64,000 nt of DNA from JASLBX01 sp036374175 (GTDB lineage Bacteria > Actinomycetota > Actinomycetes > Jiangellales > Jiangellaceae). The position numbers were made by a program, and so were the translations under genes. The notes beneath the pieces are model-generated. The model did not search any database, was not told the DNA's origin, and worked only from the letters and a program-made list of their open reading frames with translations. Below are positions 57,411 to 64,000 of this stretch, one piece after another. Where the stretch lies: contig DASUUH010000123.1 in NCBI GenBank assembly GCA_036374175.1, positions 62,001 to 126,000 on the forward strand. Direction: 5' to 3'. Every line of letters starts with the position of its first letter. The stretch's first letter is position 1.

Positions 57411-58625
57411 GTGTCCCCGCTCATCACCTACCGGCGGTTGCTGAACCTTGCCGGTCCTGGTTACGTCATCGTCGCCTTCCTTGGCCGCCTGCCGCTGGCA
57501 ATGAGCCAACTCGGCGCGTTGCTGCTGGTGTCGACAGCCACCGGCCGGTACACGGCGGGAGGGTTGGCTGCTGGTGTGCTCGCCGGCGCGAACGCAATCG
57601 GCGCACCCATCGCCGGTGCTCTGGCAGACCGGTTAGGTCAGCGTCCGGTGGTCATGACTCAATCTCTGGTGGCCGCCGCCGCGCTGGCCGGCCTGGTGGG
57701 ACTCGTGGCGGCCGACGCCCAGCTAACTCATGTCGTCGCGGTGGCCGGACTTGCCGGACTCGCCATCCCGCAAGTGGGACCACTCGCGAGAGTGCGCTGG
57801 CGACCTATGACCAGGCGCACCGGAGAGGCCCAGCCGCGGCTGATCGATGCCGCGTTCTCGTACGAAGGCGCAGCGGATGAAGCGTCCTACGTGCTGGGTC
57901 CCGCCCTGGTCGGTGCGATTGCCGTCCTTATCAACCCAGGCGGCGCACTCCTCACGGCGGCCGCGTTGCTGGCCGTCTTTGGCTGCTGGTTTGCGATCCA
58001 TCCCACCGCCAGGCTGACCGGACACCATGCCGCTGCGGACGGCTCGGTCCAGCGGCGGCTGCTGAGCGCCAGTCTGATAATCCTGGCGGCGGCCCAGCTC
58101 CTGATCGGTGTGATCTTCGGCGCCACTCAGACCGGCACCACGGTACTGGCCACGGTGGAGGGCAGACCCGGCGTCGCCGGACTCGTCCACGCCTTGCTCG
58201 GCGTCGGCAGCGTGATCGCCGGGCTGTCGGTCGCCGGCCTGCCCGAGCGGTTCGGGTACGAGCGTCGCCTGGTGACGTTCGCCGGCTCGCTGCTGGTGCT
58301 CTCGGCGCCGCTGCTCGCGGTAGGGACGATCAACTCACTCGTCCCCGTCGTCGTCGCCCTGGGATTCGCCGTGGCGCCATACATGATCAGCGTGTTCACG
58401 CTGGCGGAGCGCATCGTCCCGCCCAGCCGGGTGGGAGCGGCGTTGACCTTGCTGGCCGGCGCCACCGGCATTGGGTACGCGCTGGGATCAGCGCTGGCCG
58501 GCGGCCTGGCCGACCTCGGCGGGCACCGACCCGCGTTCGCCGTCACGGTGGCCGCCGGCGCCGTGGCATTGGTGCTGGCTCTGCTCGTCCGGCCGCAACT
58601 GGCAGCGGCTGCCCGCCGGCTATGA
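57411..58625 (+). CDS. MFS transporter
   Basis: 404 residues, about 12 helices. Motif A-like GALADRLGQRPVVMTQ, short loops, LVRPQLAAAARRL end. GTG 57411 follows GGAG with a 5-base spacer. Resembles actinobacterial MFS without a predicted substrate. A duplicated internal symmetry (two six-helix halves) is evident. Confidence 0.88.
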   Translation: MSPLITYRRLLNLAGPGYVIVAFLGRLPLAMSQLGALLLVSTATGRYTAGGLAAGVLAGANAIGAPIAGALADRLGQRPVVMTQSLVAAAALAGLVGLVAADAQLTHVVAVAGLAGLAIPQVGPLARVRWRPMTRRTGEAQPRLIDAAFSYEGAADEASYVLGPALVGAIAVLINPGGALLTAAALLAVFGCWFAIHPTARLTGHHAAADGSVQRRLLSASLIILAAAQLLIGVIFGATQTGTTVLATVEGRPGVAGLVHALLGVGSVIAGLSVAGLPERFGYERRLVTFAGSLLVLSAPLLAVGTINSLVPVVVALGFAVAPYMISVFTLAERIVPPSRVGAALTLLAGATGIGYALGSALAGGLADLGGHRPAFAVTVAAGAVALVLALLVRPQLAAAARRL

Positions 58626-58648
58626 GCCCGGCCCGCTCGGTGACCTGG

Positions 58649-60655
58649 TCAACCCGGTGGACGCTGGCCGACGCGCCCGCCCGCCGTCAGCTGTGGCGGC
58701 AGCGGCTCGGTGTGCACGACGCTGAGAGATGAGACCGCTCGGGTGAGGACCACGTAGAGACGCCGTAACCCGCGCACCTCTGCGGCCACGATCCTGGCCG
58801 GTTCGACCACAACCACGTGGTCGAACTCCAACCCCTTCGCCACCGTGGCCGGGACGAGGGTCAGCCGGGCGTCGGCATCATCGGTGAGGTGCGCGAAGTC
58901 GAGGCCCCCGAGCCGGGCGGACACGACCGTGACCTGGTCGTCGGCAGCGATCACGCCCACCGAGCCGGGCCGGTCGAGAATAGTGCGGACCAAGCCTGCC
59001 AACTCGGCGAGGTCCGGTACCTGGACGACGTCGAGCCGCCCGGCGTTGGTCCGCACCGGTATCGGTGGCTCTAGACCGGGCGCGATCGTTGGCAGCAGCC
59101 CGCTGGTCAACTCCACGACGGCGGCCGGTACGCGGTAGCCCTTACGCAGAACTTCCACGTGGGCGCCGTCCTGGCTGAGGTGGCGCAACGCCACGTCCCA
59201 CGACGGCGTCGCCCACGGCGTCGTTCCCTGCGCTATGTCGCCGAGAACGGTGACCGAACCGAGCGCCGCCCGCCGACCGACGGCCCGAAGCTCCATCGGT
59301 GAAAGGTCCTGCGCCTCGTCGAGAACCACGTGGCCGTAACCACGAGTTCGGTCCAGAACGCTCCGCGCCTCGTCGACGAGCACTGCGTCTGCATGCGACC
59401 AGGGGGCTGCCTTGGGGCCCCGAGCGGGCTTGTCCCAGAGCAACAGACGCTGCTCGTCCGGGTTCAGCAGGCCGTCCGCGGCGCGGGCCAGCAGGTCGGG
59501 GTCGCTCAGCAGGCGCAAGATGATCCGGACCGGGTCCACGGCGGGCCAGACGGCGTCGACGAATTCACGCACGGGGCGAGATCGTGCGATCGAGTTCTGC
59601 ACCCGGTCGTCGGTGATTTCACCGCCAGCCTCAAGACGCGTCAGCACGAGATGGGCCACTCGTTGCGGCAGCAGCGACCGGCCGGTCGCGTAGGTGTCAC
59701 CTCGGGACCGAAGCGCCTGCATCGCCTCGGCCAGCCGGTGTGCGGGAATCCGCCAGCGGCGGCTGCCGCGAGGAACCACGATGGCTTCGGCCGGGTGAGT
59801 CACGTGTGACCAGATCGCGCGCCTGACCAGTTCGGCCATCCGGGCATCACCTTTGACCATGGCGACTTCTGGGGGATCGACCGCCCGGACGGGCACGCTC
59901 TCGACCAATTCGGCCACCGTGACGTGCTGGACGTCCACCTCTCCGAGTGTGGGCAACACCTGCCCGATGTAGTGCAGGAATGCGTCGTTCGGGCCGACCA
60001 CGAGCACGCCGGTGCGAGCCAGGCGCTCACGGAAGGCGTGCAGCAGATACGCGGCCCGGTGCAGGCCGACGGCGGTCTTGCCGGTGCCAGGTGCACCCTG
60101 GACGCACACGGTCCGGTCCAGACCGGCGCGAACAACTTCATCCTGCTCGGGCTGGATCGTCGCCACGATGTCACGCATCGGGCCGACGCGGGGGCGCTCG
60201 ATCTCCTCGGCCAGGATCCGACTGGCCACGTCTTGTTCGTCCGGGTCGGATAGGTGCTCGTCCTCGAAGGAGGTCAGCTCACCGCGGTCGAATCCGAAGC
60301 GTCGCCGGAGTACCAGGCCGTGTGGATCGCGGTGCGTCGCACGGTAGAAGGCCCGCGACACATCGGCTCGCCAGTCGATGACCACCGGATCGCCGATTCG
60401 GTCCATGACGTGCCGGCGGCCGATGTAGAACCGTTCGTCCGGGCTGTCGATCCGGCCGAAGAACAACGGCACGTCGGGATCGTCTTCGAGCGCCTTCGCC
60501 CGCCGGTGGAGCGCCAGTTCGTGATACGCCTGGGACACCGCGTCGCCGGCTTGTGCGGTGAGTGACATTGTGTGTTCGCGCATCCGGCGCAGATCGTCGC
60601 GGGCGCGGCGGAGGTATTCGCTCTCGGCAGTGAGGGCTGGGTCGGACGACGACAT
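58649..60655 (-). CDS. helR: RNA polymerase recycling motor ATPase HelR (HelD family)
   Basis: 668 residues, UvrD-like helicase fold lacking typical DNA motifs. N-terminal coiled-coil (about 1-70, enters the RNAP secondary channel in HelD), Walker A QGAPGTGKTAVGLHRAAYLL, Walker B VVLDEAQDLSPMELRAV, motif VI-like ATVAKGLEFDHVVVVEP. HelD/HelR proteins free stalled RNA polymerase, and HelR from Streptomyces protects it from rifamycin. The naming HelR over HelD is from length and motif spacing; confirm by phylogeny. Confidence 0.85.
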   Translation of the reverse strand: MSSSDPALTAESEYLRRARDDLRRMREHTMSLTAQAGDAVSQAYHELALHRRAKALEDDPDVPLFFGRIDSPDERFYIGRRHVMDRIGDPVVIDWRADVSRAFYRATHRDPHGLVLRRRFGFDRGELTSFEDEHLSDPDEQDVASRILAEEIERPRVGPMRDIVATIQPEQDEVVRAGLDRTVCVQGAPGTGKTAVGLHRAAYLLHAFRERLARTGVLVVGPNDAFLHYIGQVLPTLGEVDVQHVTVAELVESVPVRAVDPPEVAMVKGDARMAELVRRAIWSHVTHPAEAIVVPRGSRRWRIPAHRLAEAMQALRSRGDTYATGRSLLPQRVAHLVLTRLEAGGEITDDRVQNSIARSRPVREFVDAVWPAVDPVRIILRLLSDPDLLARAADGLLNPDEQRLLLWDKPARGPKAAPWSHADAVLVDEARSVLDRTRGYGHVVLDEAQDLSPMELRAVGRRAALGSVTVLGDIAQGTTPWATPSWDVALRHLSQDGAHVEVLRKGYRVPAAVVELTSGLLPTIAPGLEPPIPVRTNAGRLDVVQVPDLAELAGLVRTILDRPGSVGVIAADDQVTVVSARLGGLDFAHLTDDADARLTLVPATVAKGLEFDHVVVVEPARIVAAEVRGLRRLYVVLTRAVSSLSVVHTEPLPPQLTAGGRVGQRPPG

Positions 60656-60984
60656 GCGGCTGCTCTCCGGGGGGTCGGCGGATATGTAGAGACTGATCCG
60701 ACGGCCCGTGCCTGGGTAGCCCGGTCCGGTCGTGAAGGCCGAAGCATTTTAGTCGTCGCCGTAGGGCCGCACCAAGCCATTTTCTATACGGCTAGGTAGC
60801 GACGCCCGGCCGCGTTTGCAGTGCACACCTTTGGGAAGCACCACCGGTGACCGGTCCTCTCCGTCGGCTCGCCGTCCGCGCGCCCACGCGAGCGCTTCCT
60901 CAAGGGGCGCAGAGCTAAGCCTGTCGGTGGGTCTTCCCGAGGCGCAATGTGCGACGTCGTTCCGCAGGTAACCCGGCCCCCATA
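60656..60984. other. Intergenic region, divergent HelR and Lrp promoters
   Basis: 329 bases without a convincing gene. On the minus strand TTGGTG (60778-60773), a 17-base spacer and CTAAAA precede helR by about 95 bases. No long hairpin found. I looked for a rifamycin-associated palindrome and saw none. The Lrp promoter is not evident. Confidence 0.4.
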
Positions 60985-61491
60985 ATGAGCGTCGTGCCCC
61001 TGGACCCGTTGGACCGGCGCATCATGGCCGTGCTGGCCGGAGACGCGCGTAAGAGTTTCGCCGAGATAGGTGAGGTCGTCGGCCTGTCCGCGTCTGCAGT
61101 GAAACGTAGGGTCGATCGGCTCCGGGCCAGTGGCACCATCATGGGCTACACCGCCGTCTTCGATCCCGGCGCGCTCGGCTGGAACACCGAGGCGTACGTC
61201 GAGATCTACTGCCGCCAGGCGACCAGTCCAGCACGGATCGCCGAGGCGGTCGGCCGGCATCCGGAAGTCGTCGCAGCCATGACCGTCACCGGAGACGCGG
61301 ACGCGTTGCTGCGGATCCGAGCCGCCGACATTCGCCATTTCGAAGAGGTCCTCGAGCGCATCCGGGCCGAGCCGTTCGTCCTGCGTACGAGCAGCTACGT
61401 CGTGCTATCCCACCTGCTCGACAGGGGCGGTGACCCGATGCAGACCGGCGAGCGAAACGAATCAGCGGCAACCTCGCCGAACACGCACTGA
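60985..61491 (+). CDS. Lrp/AsnC family transcriptional regulator
   Basis: 168 residues. AsnC HTH DPLDRRIMAVLAGDARKSFAEIGEVVGLSASAVKRRVDRLRASG (about 6-50) split in blocks, and RAM/ACT-like domain with VVAAMTVTGDADALLRIRA. Amino-acid-responsive dimer or octamer. ATG 60985 lacks a ribosome site. Adjacent DDAH-type gene may be a target. Confidence 0.92.
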   Translation: MSVVPLDPLDRRIMAVLAGDARKSFAEIGEVVGLSASAVKRRVDRLRASGTIMGYTAVFDPGALGWNTEAYVEIYCRQATSPARIAEAVGRHPEVVAAMTVTGDADALLRIRAADIRHFEEVLERIRAEPFVLRTSSYVVLSHLLDRGGDPMQTGERNESAATSPNTH

Positions 61492-61556
61492 AACGACGGG
61501 ACGACGCAACATCTCACCATTGCCCGCGGCGGTGCCCGGTACCTAGCCTCCTCGGT

Positions 61557-61592
61557 GACGGCACGCCCGCACGCCTGCGTGGGCGTGCCGTC
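61557..61592 (+). terminator. Terminator hairpin between Lrp and DDAH-like genes
   Basis: GACGGCACGCCC and GGGCGTGCCGTC pair perfectly (12 bases), loop 12 bases with a short inner stem. 65 bases after the Lrp stop. Confidence 0.65.
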
Positions 61593-61624
61593 TGTGATCC
61601 CACCGTGCTTGCGAGGAGGTCCCT

Positions 61625-62434
61625 GTGCCCCGTGCCGCGACGAAGCGCCATTACCTGATGTGCCGTCCGACGTATTTCGACGTGTCGTACGCGATAAACC
61701 CCTGGATGGATCCAGGCTCGCCGGTCGACCGCGAGCGAGCGATCGCGCAGTGGAAAGAGCTGCGGGCGACCTACGAGCGGCTCGGCCACCGCGTTGAACT
61801 TATCGAGCCGCATCCCGAACTGCCGGACATGGTGTTCGCGGCCAACGGTGCCTTCGTCGTGGACGGACGGGTCTACGCTGCACAGTTCCGCAACCCCCAG
61901 CGAGCCGATGAAGCTCCGGCGTACCGGTCCTGGTTCGAGTCCGCCAGATACGCCGACGTCCGCACGCCCAAGCACGTCAACGAGGGCGAGGGAGACTTCA
62001 CCGTGGTCGGTGATCTCATCCTCGCCGGAACGGGTCTTCGGACCGATCACGCCGCGCACCTCGAGGTTCAGGAGTACCTCGGCCGCCCTGTCGTGTCGTT
62101 GACCCTGGTTGACCCGCGGTTCTACCACCTGGACACTGCGCTCTTCGCGCTCGACGAGTCGAACGTCGCGTATTACCCAGCGGCCTTCTCCGAAGGCAGC
62201 CGTGCGGCGCTGCGCCGGCTTTTCCCGGACGCGGTGCTCGCCACGGAGGCCGACGCGCTCGCCTTCGGGCTGAACTCGGTATCGGACGGCCGGCACGTGG
62301 TGGTTGCGGCGGCGGCGCGCGATCTCATCGCCGCCCTGACCGAGCGCGGTTATGAGCCGATCACCGTCGAGCTGCCCGAGTTACTCAAGGCGGGCGGCGG
62401 CGCCAAATGCTGCACCCTCGAATTGCGTCCGTGA
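61625..62434 (+). CDS. Dimethylarginine dimethylaminohydrolase-like guanidine hydrolase
   Basis: 269 residues, beta/alpha-propeller. FAANGAFV, NEGEGDF, FYHLDTALF (catalytic His) and GGGAKCCTLELR (catalytic Cys, about residue 262) form the pentein family site. Substrate could be dimethylarginine, arginine or a related guanidine; ornithine/citrulline chemistry not decidable. GTG 61625 follows AGGAGG. Lrp is adjacent. Confidence 0.9.
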   Translation: MPRAATKRHYLMCRPTYFDVSYAINPWMDPGSPVDRERAIAQWKELRATYERLGHRVELIEPHPELPDMVFAANGAFVVDGRVYAAQFRNPQRADEAPAYRSWFESARYADVRTPKHVNEGEGDFTVVGDLILAGTGLRTDHAAHLEVQEYLGRPVVSLTLVDPRFYHLDTALFALDESNVAYYPAAFSEGSRAALRRLFPDAVLATEADALAFGLNSVSDGRHVVVAAAARDLIAALTERGYEPITVELPELLKAGGGAKCCTLELRP

Positions 62435-62449
62435 CCGACCACCCCCGCG

Positions 62450-62496
62450 GATCATCGGCGGTTTCCGGCTACATCACCCGGAAACTGCCGATGATC
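62450..62496. repeat. Inverted repeat at the XPB stop codon, related to 30114-30162
   Basis: 19-base arms (62450-62468, 62478-62496) with one wobble, loop nine bases. The XPB TGA (62497-62495) lies at the arm edge in TGATCA. Shares GATCATCGGC and TTTCCGG with the hairpin at 30114. Confidence 0.75.
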
Positions 62497-64000
62497 AGCG
62501 GAGGACGTCTTCGGCGTCGATGATGCGGTACGCGTAGCCCTGCTCGGCGAGGAAGCGCTGCCGGTGCTGCGCGAAGTCCTGGTCGACGGTGTCGCGCGCC
62601 ACAACCGCGTAGAAGCGAGCCGTCCGTCCGTCCGCCTTGGGACGCAGGATCCGGCCGAGCCGCTGCGCCTCCTCCTGACGAGAGCCGAACGTGCCGGATA
62701 CCTGGATCGCGACCGTGGCCTCGGGCAGGTCGATCGAGAAGTTGGCCACCTTGCTGACGACCAGCGTGGTGATCTCTCCGGCCCGAAAGGCATCGAAGAG
62801 CCGCTGCCGTTCGCGGACCGTCGTCTCGCCCTTCACGATCGGTACGTCCAGCTCGGTCGCGAGCTCGTCGAGCTGGTCGATGTACTGCCCGATGACCAGC
62901 ATCGGTTCGCCCGCGTGCCGTGCGGCCAATCGGCGGACGACCCGGCTCTTCGTCGCCGTCGACGACGCGAGCCGGTACCGCTCGTCGGGTTCCGCAGTCG
63001 CGTAGGCGAGCCGTTCGCCATCGGACAACGTCACCCGGACCTCCACGCAGTCGGCGGGAGCTATCCAGCCGGCCGTCTCGAGCTCCTTCCACGGCGCGTC
63101 GTAACGCTTGGGACCGATGAGCGTGAAGACGTCGTCCTCGCGACCGTCCTCGCGCACCAGCGTGGCGGTCAGCCCGAGCCGGCGGCGCGCCTGCAGGTCG
63201 GCGGTCATCCGGAAGATCGGTGCCGGCAGCAGGTGGACCTCGTCGTAGATGATCAAACCCCAGTCGCGGGCGTCGAACAGCTCCAGGTGGGCGTACGCAC
63301 CTTTCCGTCGCGTTGTCATTACCTGGTAGGTGGCGATCGTGACCGGACGGATCTGCTTGCGCGCGCCGGAGTACTCGCCTATCTCGTCCTCAGTGAGAGA
63401 CGTCCGCCGCAGCAGCTCGTCCTTCCACTGGCGGGCCGCCACGGTATTCGTTACTAGGATCAGCGTGGTTGCTTCCGCACGCGCCATGGCAGCCGCACCC
63501 ACCAGTGTCTTGCCGGCTCCGCAGGGCAACACGACCACGCCCGAGCCGCCGTGCCAGAACCCGTCGGCCGCCTCGGTCTGGTACCTGCGCAGCGACCAGC
63601 CGTTCTCCATCAATGAGATCGGATGAGCCTCGCCGTCGACGTAGCCGGCGAGGTCCTCGGCCGGCCAGCCTAGCTTGATAAGCGCCTGTTTGAGCGTCCC
63701 GCGCTCGCTCGGGTGTACGGCCACTGTGTCGTCGCCGACCCGAGAACCGAGCAGCGGCTTCGTCCGCTTCGACCGCAGGACCTCTTCGAGCACTGCCCGG
63801 TCGGTCGAGCGCAGCACCAGGCCGTGGGCAGGGTGGCTTTCCAGCGTTAGGCGCCCGTATCGCGCCATCGTGTCCGCGACGTCGATGAGCAGGGCGTGCG
63901 GGACCGGGTACCGGGAGTAGCGCAGGAGCGTGTCGACGACCTGCTCGGCGTCGTGGCCTGCGGCGCGCGCGTTCCACAGCCCCAGCGGGGTCAGCCGGTA
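62495..64000 (-). CDS. DNA repair helicase XPB, N-terminus outside window
   Basis: 502 visible codons; frame open to the right edge, so the true start lies beyond it. Motif I LPCGAGKTLVGAAAMA, motif II IIYDEVHLLPAP, motif III LGLTATLVREDGRED, motif VI QEEAQRLGRILRPK; the part beyond the internal ATG 63868 (YRLTPLGLWNARAAGHDAEQ) matches the N-terminal region of longer actinobacterial XPBs. 3'-5' translocase of excision repair, SF2. Convergent with DDAH-like gene. Confidence 0.92.
   Translation of the reverse strand, partial: YRLTPLGLWNARAAGHDAEQVVDTLLRYSRYPVPHALLIDVADTMARYGRLTLESHPAHGLVLRSTDRAVLEEVLRSKRTKPLLGSRVGDDTVAVHPSERGTLKQALIKLGWPAEDLAGYVDGEAHPISLMENGWSLRRYQTEAADGFWHGGSGVVVLPCGAGKTLVGAAAMARAEATTLILVTNTVAARQWKDELLRRTSLTEDEIGEYSGARKQIRPVTIATYQVMTTRRKGAYAHLELFDARDWGLIIYDEVHLLPAPIFRMTADLQARRRLGLTATLVREDGREDDVFTLIGPKRYDAPWKELETAGWIAPADCVEVRVTLSDGERLAYATAEPDERYRLASSTATKSRVVRRLAARHAGEPMLVIGQYIDQLDELATELDVPIVKGETTVRERQRLFDAFRAGEITTLVVSKVANFSIDLPEATVAIQVSGTFGSRQEEAQRLGRILRPKADGRTARFYAVVARDTVDQDFAQHRQRFLAEQGYAYRIIDAEDVLR

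Noticed and set aside
60784..61338. Minus-strand ORF across the HelR/Lrp intergenic region
   Set aside because: Mostly antisense to Lrp, no ribosome site or domain.

Overview
The window is 64 kb of high-GC DNA from an actinomycete chromosome. Evidence: codon bias that leaves long shadow ORFs opposite most genes, many GTG/TTG starts, a class E sortase, actinobacterial XPB helicase, HelR-type RNA polymerase ATPase, DasR-like GntR regulator, CIRCE-controlled groEL, and the DUF3263 / LytR_C / otsAB neighbourhood. Gene content and large intergenic hairpins would fit Jiangellales or Propionibacteriales-like lineages, but that placement is inference. I saw no tRNA, rRNA, CRISPR array, prophage or recognisable transposase.

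Layout. 1-13.2 kb: 3' end of a SpoIIE-type phosphatase, a zinc alcohol dehydrogenase, a LuxR-family ATPase regulator, then a tightly coupled run (MddA-like methyltransferase, DUF1326, DUF2182, a His-rich micro-protein, two paralogous alpha/beta hydrolases, the second fused to a glycosyltransferase), a flavodoxin-like protein, a GNAT enzyme and a MocR regulator divergent from azlCD. 14.1-22.1 kb: a regulator/exporter island with three TetR proteins, an HxlR redox sensor, two DHA2 exporters, a VOC protein and an NmrA-like reductase; most control regions carry a clear palindromic operator. 22.2-30.0 kb: a degenerate polysaccharide deacetylase, a SKI2-like helicase, AlkB-like and MpaB-like oxygenases, a fused SecDF and a small exported protein.

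30.2-40.1 kb is a cell-wall sugar scavenging locus: secreted GHL10 glycosidase, DasR-like regulator with three dre-like operators, BadF-type sugar kinase, ABC importer (binding protein and two permeases, no ATPase), a TIM-barrel protein, MurQ and AnmK. The enzymes would import muropeptide-derived amino sugars, phosphorylate anhydro-MurNAc (AnmK) and cleave the lactyl ether (MurQ). 40.2-47.2 kb: ACT protein, SoxR, trehalose synthesis (otsA, otsB) and conserved actinobacterial hypotheticals. 47.4-49.1 kb: a SAM riboswitch in front of a threonine-synthase-like gene overlapped by a MoaD/ThiS sulfur-carrier gene. 49.1-51.5 kb: an AbiEi/DUF559 gene bracketed by two near-identical hairpin repeats, then a frameshifted sortase E and a cold-shock gene. 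51.6-64 kb: FAD oxidoreductase, groEL under two CIRCE elements, CutC, DUF4031, HD hydrolase, MFS, HelR, Lrp, a DDAH-like hydrolase and the C-terminal part of XPB.

The most unusual signals are (i) the SAM riboswitch/ThrC/sulfur-carrier operon, which hints at a carrier-protein route to homocysteine; (ii) the direct-repeat-bracketed AbiEi/DUF559 gene; (iii) at least ten long intergenic inverted repeats, most carrying GATC/TGATCA, several with gene stop codons inside the stem; (iv) a hydrolase-glycosyltransferase fusion whose nucleophile serine is cysteine; and (v) a polysaccharide deacetylase lacking its metal and catalytic residues.
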